Assembly: GCA_043721855.1 (NCBI GenBank)
Contig: JAYSPY010000051.1
Span: 1-10,918 of the forward strand
Origin: JACMNW01 sp043721855
GTDB lineage: Bacteria > Pseudomonadota > Alphaproteobacteria > Rhodobacterales > Rhodobacteraceae
Direction of reading: 5' to 3'
Length of the DNA: 10,918 bases
The notes beneath the pieces are model-generated. The model searched no databases, had not been told where the DNA came from, and worked only from the letters and a program-made list of their open reading frames with translations. Positions 1 to 6,974 of this stretch are shown here, one piece after another. The translations under genes were made by a program, and so were the position numbers. Within the stretch, counting starts at the first letter, position 1; the number at the start of each line of letters is the position of its first letter.

Positions 1-491
1 GCCAGAAACGCCGGAATATCCAGCGCAGTTGCCGGATCGTCGACCTCGCCCGCCTCGAACCACTTCCAGCCAACAGCCCCCAACATGCCACCCTTTGGCA
101 CGGCTTCCGTCAACCAATCCCCCAACCGCCGCCCGTCGCGCGGTTGCGATGGCAACGACAGGCTGGCGCAGTGGCCGGCACGAACATCCCCCGCTGTCAC
201 CAGCGGCGATATTCCCGTGTAAGGCAGGCATTCATTGCCCGCGAGAAGCAACGCATCCCCCGGCGTCACGATCAGCACCGCCTCTTCAAACCGTGGGTCA
301 AACCCGGTCAGCCACTGCAGATTCGCCGCATGTTCGCGGTCGCCGTAGACCACCGCCGCGCCATACCCCCGCGCGGCCATAGCGCGGCGAAACGCTGCCA
401 TCCGTCCGCGCATTTCCGGCAAGGTCAACGCAGGCGGCAAGTCCGGCACGCCAAAATCAGGCCAATCGATACGGATCAAATGGGCAGTCAT
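1..491 (-). CDS. M24-family (Xaa-Pro peptidase/creatinase-like) protein, N-terminal part
   Basis: Translating the minus strand from the ATG at 491-489 gives 163 codons with no stop before the window edge, so the 3' part of the gene lies outside. The start has a good ribosome binding site, GGAGG, five to six bases upstream. The N-terminus reads MTAHLIRIDWPDFGVPDLPP. Around residues 30-85 there is a stretch with YGDREHAANLQWLTGFDPRF and then EEAVLIV, which resembles the Creatinase_N domain placed before the pita-bread catalytic domain of M24 peptidases (prolidases, Xaa-Pro aminopeptidases, creatinases). The metal-binding catalytic domain is not in the window, so activity and substrate cannot be judged. 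The gene is divergent from the SRP RNA gene. The family call is from recognition of this N-terminal pattern only; the exact member is open. Confidence 0.75.
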   Translation of the reverse strand, partial: MTAHLIRIDWPDFGVPDLPPALTLPEMRGRMAAFRRAMAARGYGAAVVYGDREHAANLQWLTGFDPRFEEAVLIVTPGDALLLAGNECLPYTGISPLVTAGDVRAGHCASLSLPSQPRDGRRLGDWLTEAVPKGGMLGAVGWKWFEAGEVDDPATALDIPAFL

Positions 492-578
492 CGCAGCCTC
501 CGGCGCTTTTCCTGATCAAGGCTACGCGAACACCTGCCAGCACACTTGCGCATTTGCGACACCAGCCTTATATCGACG
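492..578. other. Divergent intergenic region between the M24 gene and ffs
   Basis: This 87-bp gap carries the ribosome binding site of the minus-strand peptidase gene (GGAGG read on the minus strand, near 497-501) and, on the plus strand, the promoter of the SRP RNA gene. No other structure was seen. Confidence 0.5.
546..574 (+). promoter_or_regulatory. Predicted sigma-70-type promoter of the SRP RNA gene
   Basis: A TTGCGC element at 546-551 and a TATATC element at 569-574 are separated by 17 bp. The second hexamer ends about six bases before the first base that pairs in the SRP RNA (580), which is where transcription would be expected to start. This is a pattern match only; no start site is measured. 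Confidence 0.5.
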
Positions 579-579
579 G

Positions 580-677
580 GTGAGAGGTTGGCGCGGGCAG
601 GTGCCTCGCCAACCCGGTCAGGTCCGGAAGGAAGCAGCCGCAACGAGACCCACTTGGGTCGTGTTCAGCCTCTCACC
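580..677 (+). ncRNA. ffs: Small bacterial SRP RNA (4.5S type)
   Basis: This is the RNA of the signal recognition particle, which binds Ffh and targets nascent membrane proteins to FtsY and the Sec translocon. The diagnostic conserved core GGTCAGGTCCGGAAGGAAGC lies at 616-635: the GGAA tetraloop closed by TCC/GGA and the internal loops that bind the Ffh M domain. The ends pair over eight bases, GTGAGAGG (580-587) with CCTCTCAC (669-676), giving a hairpin RNA of about 97 nt, the usual size for the small alphaproteobacterial form without an Alu domain. There are also two strong local pairings: GGTTGGCG (586-593) with CGCCAACC (607-614), and GACCC with GGGTC around 647-660. Exact ends are uncertain by a few bases. 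Confidence 0.93.
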
Positions 678-683
678 GCAGAG

Positions 684-724
684 CGTGGCAGACAAAAGCG
701 GGTCCGGTCTTGTCGCCCGCCACG
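684..724. repeat. Imperfect stem-loop downstream of ffs
   Basis: CGTGGC at 684-689 pairs with GCCACG at 719-724, and GACAA at 691-695 pairs with TTGTC at 710-714. It lies just after the SRP RNA end and could help define its 3' end. No T run follows on the plus strand (an A run follows instead, at 729-735), so it is not a classical terminator. Function is inference. Confidence 0.3.
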
Positions 725-752
725 GACAGAAAAAACGCTTGAGGTAATGCCG

Positions 753-788
753 ATGGATTGCAGACCCGGTCTTTGGCCCCAGCGTTGA
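753..788 (+). CDS. Possible 11-codon leader peptide upstream of rsgA
   Basis: An ATG at 753 lies eight bases after GAGGT (741-745) and opens an 11-codon frame, MDCRPGLWPQR, ending in a TGA at 786-788. That stop overlaps the TTG at 785 in the rsgA frame as TTGA. The arrangement would fit translational coupling into an rsgA that begins at 785. It may equally be chance: the frame is very short and no homology can be judged. Confidence 0.2.
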   Translation: MDCRPGLWPQR

Positions 789-811
789 CAGGCCTTCCTT
801 CGCAAAACGAC

Positions 812-1807
812 ATGTCAGGCTGGTCCGCATTCTTTGCCGATCAGTTGGAAGATGAAGATGCGGCGTTTGCGCCGATGCGTGTGGCCACCGTCCATCGATC
901 CCGCCTGACCGCTAACCATGGCACCGACACCATCCGCCTGAACCTGCCGGTCCACGCCAAAACCACCGATTACGCGGTGGGTGATTGGGTTCTGGCCGAT
1001 CCTGAAACCCATATCCTGCATCGCCGCCTGACCCCCAGAACCCTTCTGGAACGTCGGGTCGAGGGCAGCCATGCCCCACAACTGATCGCCGCCAACGTCG
1101 ATACCCTGTTCATCGTCACCTCCTGCAACGCCGATTTCAACCCGGCCCGGTTGGAGCGGTATCTGGCACTGGTGAATGAGGCGGGCATTGACCCGGTGAT
1201 CGTGCTGACCAAAGCCGATACGGTTGCCGATGCCGCAGATTACATAGCCCAGGCACAGGCCCTGCAACGCGGGCTTATCGCCGTGTCGCTGAACGCAAAG
1301 TCGCCGGATGCGGTGCAAACCCTGGCCCCGTGGTGCCTGCCCGGTCATACCGTGGCGCTTATCGGCTCCTCCGGCGTTGGCAAATCGACGCTTCTGAACA
1401 CCCTCGTCGGGCCAGACCAGAATGCGCCGCAAGCCACCGGCGGTATCCGCGAGGCCGATGCCAAAGGCCGCCACACCACCACATCGCGGTCGCTGCACGC
1501 CATTCCCGGCGGCGCTTGGGTGATTGATACCCCCGGCATGCGGACCTTGCATGTGTCTGATCTGGCATCGGGCATCGGCAACCTGTTTGTCGAGATCACC
1601 GAACTGGCCCCCCAGTGCCGCTTTCGCGATTGCACCCATGCCCATGAACCCGGCTGCGCTGTGCAAGCGGCCATCAAGGCAGGCACGCTGGATGCCAACC
1701 GCCTTGATCGCTGGCGCAAACTGCTGGACGAAAACCGCAGCAATACACCAGTGCAAACCGGGGCACGGGGGAATAAATCTGTGTCCACCTGGGCGAAGCG
1801 GCGTTAG
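812..1807 (+). CDS. rsgA: Ribosome small-subunit-dependent GTPase A
   Basis: RsgA (YjeQ) binds the late 30S subunit, checks the decoding centre and, on GTP hydrolysis, releases RbfA during maturation. From the ATG at 812 the protein has 331 residues. The GTPase motifs are circularly permuted, as is diagnostic of the family: G4 TKAD at residues 133-136 comes first, then G1 GSSGVGKS (185-192), a G2-like TTTS (222-225) and G3 DTPG (239-242). An N-terminal OB-fold segment comes before them. A C-terminal zinc site follows, with C269, C274, H276 and C282 in CRFRDCTHAHEPGC. The frame is open further upstream, with TTG codons at 785 and 758. ATG 812 has no clear ribosome binding site, and homologues usually have about eight residues before the GWSxFF motif, so TTG 785 (beginning MTGLPSQND) is a real alternative. 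It stands alone between ffs and the dnaX operon. Confidence 0.95.
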   Translation: MSGWSAFFADQLEDEDAAFAPMRVATVHRSRLTANHGTDTIRLNLPVHAKTTDYAVGDWVLADPETHILHRRLTPRTLLERRVEGSHAPQLIAANVDTLFIVTSCNADFNPARLERYLALVNEAGIDPVIVLTKADTVADAADYIAQAQALQRGLIAVSLNAKSPDAVQTLAPWCLPGHTVALIGSSGVGKSTLLNTLVGPDQNAPQATGGIREADAKGRHTTTSRSLHAIPGGAWVIDTPGMRTLHVSDLASGIGNLFVEITELAPQCRFRDCTHAHEPGCAVQAAIKAGTLDANRLDRWRKLLDENRSNTPVQTGARGNKSVSTWAKRR

Positions 1808-1940
1808 GGCCGCGTCCGGCCAGTGGCCTTGGGCCACGGGCAAAAACAGTCAGGCGTTCAACCTCACCCTCCCGCTTACGGGTTTACGCCCCGCCCACCC
1901 CGGCCTAATCTCCAACTTCCGATTCCCCGCGTGAGGATAC
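1808..1940. other. Intergenic region between rsgA and dnaX
   Basis: A gap of 133 bp. It contains a perfect small hairpin, GTGGCC (1823-1828) with GGCCAC (1832-1837), without a following T run, so it is at best a weak rsgA terminator. No convincing promoter hexamers were seen for dnaX. GAGGA at 1933-1937 is the likely dnaX ribosome binding site, with a short spacer of three bases. Confidence 0.4.
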
Positions 1941-3689
<1,749 letters not shown>

Positions 3690-3701
3690 AAGGAAGACGC
3701 G

Positions 3702-4046
3702 ATGTTAAAGGGTTTGGGCGGGCTGGGCGATATGGCCAAAATGATGAAGGCTGCACAGGATTTGCAGGGCAAGATGGAAAGTCTGCAAGAGGATATGGCC
3801 AAGATCGTGGTCATGGGCGAATCTGGCGGCGGTCTGGTGAAAGCGCGGGCCACGGCGAAGGGCGATGTGACCGGGCTGGATATTGATCCGTCGATCTTCG
3901 TCGCGTCGGAAAAAGAGATTGTCGAAGACCTGATCCTGGCTGCAATCAAGGATGCACAGGGCAAGGCCACGGCACGTCACGCGCAAGAAATGGCCAGGCT
4001 GACCGAGGGTCTGGGTCTGCCTGCGGGTATGAAACTGCCGTTTTGA
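3702..4046 (+). CDS. YbaB/EbfC family nucleoid-associated protein
   Basis: This is a 114-residue protein, the usual size for the YbaB/EbfC DNA-binding family, small dimeric proteins that bind DNA without strong sequence demand. The N-terminal GLGGLGDMAKMMKAAQDLQ is the usual amphipathic start of the family. It is followed by the central GESGGGLVKARATAKGDVTG and a C-terminal helical part ending in GLGLPAGMKLPF. The ribosome binding site AAGGAAG overlaps the end of dnaX, and the stop codon overlaps the recR start as TGATG, so translation of the three genes is probably coupled. The dnaX-ybaB-recR order is widely conserved in bacteria, which supports all three calls. Confidence 0.95.
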   Translation: MLKGLGGLGDMAKMMKAAQDLQGKMESLQEDMAKIVVMGESGGGLVKARATAKGDVTGLDIDPSIFVASEKEIVEDLILAAIKDAQGKATARHAQEMARLTEGLGLPAGMKLPF

Positions 4047-4645
4047 TGCGAAATGCCCCGCCTGATATTGAAACCTTGATCGACCTCATGGCGCGGCTTC
4101 CCGGCCTTGGGCCACGGTCGGCGCGGCGGGCGGTTTTGATGTTGCTGAAACGGCGCGGCGCCGTGATGGCCCCCTTGGCGCAGGTGATGGCCGAGGTCGC
4201 GGTGAATGCCCGTGATTGCGCGCGCTGCGGCAACATCGGGTCTGCCGAGATTTGCGAAATTTGCAGCGATGACCGCCGCGCCAACGGCGAGATTTGCGTG
4301 GTCGAAGACGTGGCCGATCTGTGGGCAATGGAACGTGGGGGGGCCTTCAAAGGGCGCTATCATGTTCTGGGGGGCACCTTGTCGGCGCTGGATGCCGTTG
4401 GCCCGGAGGAGCTGCGCATACCCCTGCTTTTGGCCCGGATGGCGCAGGAAAGCGTGACCGAGGTCATCCTTGCTTTGAACGCCACGGTCGAGGGGCAGAC
4501 GACAGCGCACTATATTGCGGATGTTTTGGCGGGGTTTGAGGTGGCGATCACTTCGCTGGCGCAAGGGGTGCCGATTGGGGGGGAACTGGATTATCTGGAT
4601 GACGGCACGATCGGGGCGGCCTTGAAGGCGCGGCGCGCGTTTTAA
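4046..4645 (+). CDS. recR: Recombination mediator protein RecR
   Basis: RecR acts with RecF and RecO to load RecA on SSB-coated single-stranded DNA at gaps. From ATG 4046 the protein has 199 residues, a normal length. Features in order: a helix-hairpin-helix segment including LPGLGPRSARR (18-28); a C4 zinc finger with C58, C61, C70 and C73; a Toprim domain beginning at ICVVEDVADLWAMER (83-97), with a glutamate and aspartate in the expected acidic positions; and a C-terminal Walker B-like part with GVPIGGELDYLDDGT. The start overlaps the stop of the upstream YbaB gene by one base (TGATG). A TTG one codon upstream (4043) is also open but unlikely to be used. It is the last gene of the dnaX operon. 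Confidence 0.97.
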   Translation: MRNAPPDIETLIDLMARLPGLGPRSARRAVLMLLKRRGAVMAPLAQVMAEVAVNARDCARCGNIGSAEICEICSDDRRANGEICVVEDVADLWAMERGGAFKGRYHVLGGTLSALDAVGPEELRIPLLLARMAQESVTEVILALNATVEGQTTAHYIADVLAGFEVAITSLAQGVPIGGELDYLDDGTIGAALKARRAF

Positions 4646-4649
4646 GCGG

Positions 4650-4678
4650 GTTACCGCAGGCGGGCGATAGGTGGTAAC
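4650..4678 (+). terminator. Possible terminator hairpin of the dnaX-ybaB-recR operon
   Basis: GTTACCGC at 4650-4657 pairs with GTGGTAAC at 4671-4678 (one G-T pair), with a 13-base loop. It begins five bases after the recR stop. The following bases (AAACTGTTTT) are only partly T-rich, so this is a weak intrinsic terminator candidate. Confidence 0.35.
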
Positions 4679-4770
4679 AAACTGTTTTCACAACAATTCC
4701 TTATTTTTTATAAGCTGTTTAAACGGTTTCATGCGCCAAGTGTGGACCTGATCATAATCGCGGAGCAGCC
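4679..4770. other. AT-rich intergenic stretch upstream of the methyltransferase pseudogene
   Basis: The stretch includes a small AT hairpin, CTTAT (4700-4704) with ATAAG (4710-4714) around five T bases, and a ribosome-binding-like GGAG shortly before the ATG at 4771. It is more AT-rich than the flanking coding sequence and probably held the promoter of the methyltransferase gene. No clear pair of promoter hexamers could be chosen. Confidence 0.3.
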
Positions 4771-5420
4771 ATGACAGACCCCAAGCATGATGGCCATTTG
4801 GGCAGCGTTTACGCGGCAACTTTCCCAGGCGAGGTGGCCGCTGCCCATGACAAATGGGCACATGCGTTTGACGCGGGAATGGCGCAGGCGGGGTATCGGC
4901 ATCCGTCGGTGTGTCTGGCGCTTCTGGCGCGGCATCTGCCACGCGGGGCTGGCCCCTTGCTGGACGCGGGGGTTGGCTCGGGGGTTGGCACGGGGATGAT
5001 TGGCGATTGGCTGGGCATTGTCGGCTACTCACATGTCGAAGGGCTGGATATATCCGAAGGCATGCTGGCTGTGGCTGCACGCAAGGGCAATTATCGCGCG
5101 TTGCACCGCGCAGCTCTGGGCAGGCGCTGGCGCTGGCGTTCACGGATGGCTATCTTGCCGGGGTCGTGGCAACCGGCGTTTTCACCACCGGGCAGGTCGG
5201 GGCCGCGGCGTTGCCGGAACTGCTGCGCGTCTGCCGGGTGGGCGGCGTGATGGTGATCACGGTGAAAGATACGGTGTGGGAATGTGGTTTTGCGGCGGCC
5301 TTGGCCGCGTTGCAAGACGCCGGGCGGGTGGACACGCTGGAAGAAACCGCACCCTTTGTGTCGATGCCGGGCGAGGGGGGGACGGCGCCGGGGCGCTGTG
5401 TGGCGGTGCGGCTGGGGTAG
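4771..5420 (+). pseudogene. Frameshifted class I SAM-dependent methyltransferase
   Basis: Two adjacent reading frames together make one methyltransferase of about 216 residues. The first runs from ATG 4771 (preceded by GGAG) and gives HLGSVYAA, HDKWAHAFDAGM, a motif I region LLDAGVGSGVGTGMIGDWLG (63-82) and GLDISEGMLAVAARKGNYRALHRAALG. After codon 117 (about 5121) homology-like sequence leaves this frame and continues in the frame one base earlier as QALALAFTDG, then GVFTTGQVG, LPELLRVCRVGGVMVITV and VSMPGEGGTAPGR, to a TAG at 5418-5420. The change fits loss of one G in the run at 5118-5120 (CTG GG. CAG). Read without correction, the first frame would run on to 5250 with an unrelated tail. 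Motif I also carries a 12-bp tandem duplication. It resembles METTL27/WBSCR27-type methyltransferases; the substrate is unknown. A sequencing error is an alternative to true decay. Confidence 0.85.
4968..4991. repeat. 12-bp tandem duplication inside methyltransferase motif I
   Basis: GGGGGTTGGCTC (4968-4979) is followed directly by GGGGGTTGGCAC (4980-4991), identical in 11 of 12 bases. It adds four residues (GVGS) to the glycine-rich SAM-binding loop, which in the family normally reads like LDAGxGTG. It keeps the frame. Confidence 0.8.
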
Positions 5421-5427
5421 CTTTGTC

Positions 5428-5472
5428 AGGATGGGCGAACCCGCGCGCAAGGTGCGCGGAACCGCCCATCCT
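5428..5472. repeat. Large hairpin (REP-like palindrome) between convergent genes
   Basis: The outer stem is perfect over ten bases, AGGATGGGCG (5428-5437) with CGCCCATCCT (5463-5472). There is a symmetric AAC/AAC internal loop and an inner six-base stem, CCGCGC (5441-5446) with GCGCGG (5454-5459). It sits between the 3' ends of the methyltransferase pseudogene and the minus-strand hydrolase, so it could end transcription from both sides. There is no T run on either side. Hairpins of this kind are common between genes in Rhodobacteraceae, so it may be one copy of a dispersed family. Confidence 0.75.
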
Positions 5473-5491
5473 ACCCAGTCTCGACCAGATA

Positions 5492-6313
5492 TCAGCGCTT
5501 CAAAAACGCAATCAGGGCTGTGTTGAACGCATCGGCGTGGCTTACGTTAAAGCCGTGCGGGGCGTCTTCGGTGACCACCAGATCGCTGCCTTCAATGGCA
5601 TAATGGGTGCGCGCGCCTGATCCTTCAAACGGCACAGTGCCATCACCTGCCCCATGCAGCACCAAAGTAGGCACGGTCACTTCGGGCAAATCATCGCGGA
5701 AATCGGTTGTGGCGAAGGCTTTCATGCAGCCAATTGCGGCCGCCTGATCGGATTGGTGGCATAGGGTGATTGCCTTTTGGCGATCCTCCTCTGACACTTT
5801 CAGCACACCGTCCACGCTGAAGAACCCCTTGGTGAAGGTATCGAAAAACGCGGTCCTGTCGGCGCGAAGCCCGGCTTCCATGTCTTTGGCGGCAGCTTCG
5901 GACAGGGGGCCTTCTGGGTTGTCTTCGGTTTTCATCATGTAAGGCGGAACGGCGGCGGCAAAAACAACTGATTGCAGGCGGTCTTCGCCGTGTCGCGATA
6001 TGTAGCGCGCGACCTCGCCGCCACCCATCGAAAAGCCGACCAGGGTTGCATCTTCAAGATCAAGCGCGTCCATGATGCCCGCAAGATCGTCAGCCAGGGT
6101 ATCGTAATCAAAGCCATCGACAGGCTTGTCGGATTTGCCAAAGCCCCGGCGATCATACGCGATAACCCGGTAACCCGCCTGCATCAGCGCCGGCACCTGT
6201 GCGCCCCAAGACGCGCCCGACAAAGGCCAGCCGTGGATAAGCACCACAGGGCGGCCCGTGCCGCCGCTGTCTTCGACATAAAGGTTGATATCGTTTGAGG
6301 GTATCATCGGCAT
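5492..6313 (-). CDS. Alpha/beta hydrolase, non-haem chloroperoxidase/arylesterase type
   Basis: The protein is 273 residues long from the ATG at 6313, which has GGAG seven bases upstream; the second ATG at 6307 is also possible. It has the full alpha/beta-hydrolase pattern: oxyanion-loop HGWPLSG (27-33), YDRRGFGKSDKP (53-64), nucleophile elbow GFSMGGGEVARY with Ser95, the acid Asp224 in LHGAGDGTVP, and His253 in APHGFN. The GFSMGGGEVARY elbow and Trp29 are typical of the cofactor-free (non-haem) chloroperoxidase/perhydrolase-like esterases. In that family haloperoxidase activity is usually incidental and the physiological substrate is unknown. No signal peptide is seen, so it should be cytoplasmic. 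The open frame continues upstream to 6562, but that part is low-complexity antisense-like sequence without a better start. It is convergent with the methyltransferase pseudogene and appears to be a single-gene unit. Confidence 0.93.
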   Translation of the reverse strand: MPMIPSNDINLYVEDSGGTGRPVVLIHGWPLSGASWGAQVPALMQAGYRVIAYDRRGFGKSDKPVDGFDYDTLADDLAGIMDALDLEDATLVGFSMGGGEVARYISRHGEDRLQSVVFAAAVPPYMMKTEDNPEGPLSEAAAKDMEAGLRADRTAFFDTFTKGFFSVDGVLKVSEEDRQKAITLCHQSDQAAAIGCMKAFATTDFRDDLPEVTVPTLVLHGAGDGTVPFEGSGARTHYAIEGSDLVVTEDAPHGFNVSHADAFNTALIAFLKR

Positions 6314-6560
6314 AGCCAGTCTCCAAACCTGTGGCGGCCAGAGGAAATGCTGACCGTTATGGAGTGCAAACCACTGAGGGGAACAGTTGGTTCCACCACA
6401 GGTTGGTGATCGGGGCGCAGGTGGCTTGGCGGCGTGGTGTCTGTCATTTTCCACTGCGCGCTGGCCGTCAGCAACCTTCGGCCAGGTAGAAGCCATACAT
6501 TTCACAAACGATAAGCCGCGTGGTATTGGCGTGACACAATTTAGCCAAACCGGGCGATAC

Positions 6561-6587
6561 ATTTACCCGACGCCGTTCCCGGTAAAT
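6561..6587. repeat. Small inverted repeat
   Basis: ATTTACC (6561-6567) and GGTAAAT (6581-6587) form a seven-base stem with a 13-base loop, itself bordered by CGGGCG on both sides. Function unknown; it could be a weak hairpin or a regulatory site. Confidence 0.35.
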
Positions 6588-6590
6588 CGG

Positions 6591-6606
6591 GCGCAATAAA
6601 TGCGCA
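6591..6606. repeat. Degenerate copy of the GCGCAATGAATGCGCA half-palindrome
   Basis: GCGCAATAAATGCGCA differs in one base from GCGCAATGAATGCGCA at 6948-6963, the right arm of the larger palindrome. It also pairs with itself (GCGCA/TGCGC). It marks the left side of the AT-rich pocket. Confidence 0.5.
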
Positions 6607-6700
6607 CTTTCAGCACTGCTCTGATTGCTTTGAAGTGAATTTAGACTGGAAACGCTTGCACAACGTGTTCACCAAATCGCAAACTTTTCAGGATCTTAAA

Positions 6701-6869
6701 ATGAAATTTTTGGCACTACGATAGCCGGGATGTCTGGAAAATCTTCTTTATTAGTACGGGACTTATATACGGTATTTACGATCACAGCGGCGTCATAGTT
6801 TTTTTTGGATCTGGGGCATTGATCAGCTGGGGTATCCAAATGTTAATCATTATGAAGCGGAAAAACTAA
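6701..6869 (+). pseudogene. Frame-disrupted small membrane protein (about 55 residues)
   Basis: ATG 6701 has AGGA seven bases upstream (6690-6693) but runs to a stop after seven codons (MKFLALR). If one T is removed from the T5 run at 6707-6711, the frame instead continues for 52 codons to the TAA at 6867-6869. The repaired protein begins MKFWHYDSRDVWKIFFISTG. It has two hydrophobic segments, about residues 14-26 and 30-51, and ends in a positive tail, KRKN. This looks like a two-helix inner-membrane miniprotein. Codons such as ATA, AGT, TTA and ATT are unlike those of the neighbours, which suggests foreign origin. I do not recognise a family. Alternatives are a sequencing error in the T run, a +1 ribosomal or transcriptional slip, the remnant of a longer gene, or chance open sequence in AT-rich DNA. 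Confidence 0.4.
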
Positions 6870-6870
6870 G

Positions 6871-6895
6871 CTACGGCTGGGAGGGCGAACCGTAG
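6871..6895. repeat. Small hairpin after the disrupted small gene
   Basis: CTACGG (6871-6876) pairs with CCGTAG (6890-6895) around a 13-base loop. It starts two bases after the TAA at 6869 and its right arm overlaps the start of the larger palindrome. No T run follows. Confidence 0.4.
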
Positions 6896-6969
6896 GTTGA
6901 GCATTCATTGCGCACCAAACTTGCGCTCCGCACGTGGAAAAGTGGCGCGCAATGAATGCGCATCCCACG
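6891..6969. repeat. REP-like imperfect palindrome with 25-bp arms
   Basis: The left arm (6891-6915) and the reverse complement of the right arm (6945-6969) agree in about 21 of 25 bases. The core ATTCATTGCGC / GCGCAATGAAT is perfect over 11 bases. The arms enclose about 29 bases. It ends six bases before the trcR stop codon at 6977-6975, so it could form the end of the trcR transcript or be a dispersed intergenic repeat copy. Confidence 0.7.
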
Positions 6970-6974
6970 TTTGA

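Larger units (their letters stand above)
6314..6700. other. 387-bp stretch without a supported gene
   Basis: Both strands were read and no credible gene was found. Near the left end are the ribosome binding site and presumably the promoter of the minus-strand hydrolase. Weak structures seen: TTGGC (6526-6530) with GCCAA (6544-6548), and ATTTACC (6561-6567) with GGTAAAT (6581-6587). A degenerate REP-like half-palindrome lies at 6591-6606. From about 6610 the sequence becomes clearly more AT-rich and leads into the small disrupted frame at 6701. Confidence 0.4.

Noticed and set aside
29..515. Open frames of 117 and 123 codons on the plus strand
   Set aside because: They are antisense to the peptidase gene, with Pro/Arg/His-rich low-quality composition; the minus strand has the homology-like protein and a good ribosome binding site.
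1823..1837. Hairpin GTGGCC/GGCCAC as rsgA terminator
   Set aside because: No T run follows; it is kept only as a note in the intergenic entry.
815..1843. 342-codon frame antisense to rsgA
   Set aside because: Length comes from high GC third positions; the composition is Gly/His/Gln-rich without motifs, while the plus strand holds all GTPase motifs.
6314..6562. N-terminal extension of the alpha/beta hydrolase
   Set aside because: The extra 83 residues look like translated noncoding sequence; ATG 6313 has a GGAG at proper distance and the family fold begins there.
6387..6599. 70-codon plus-strand frame with TTG start
   Set aside because: No ribosome binding site, no recognisable features, and inside a noncoding-looking stretch.
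6730..6798. 22-codon frame MSGKSSLLVRDLYTVFTITA (plus AS) on the plus strand
   Set aside because: No ribosome binding site, and it competes with the longer hydrophobic frame that has a better start context.
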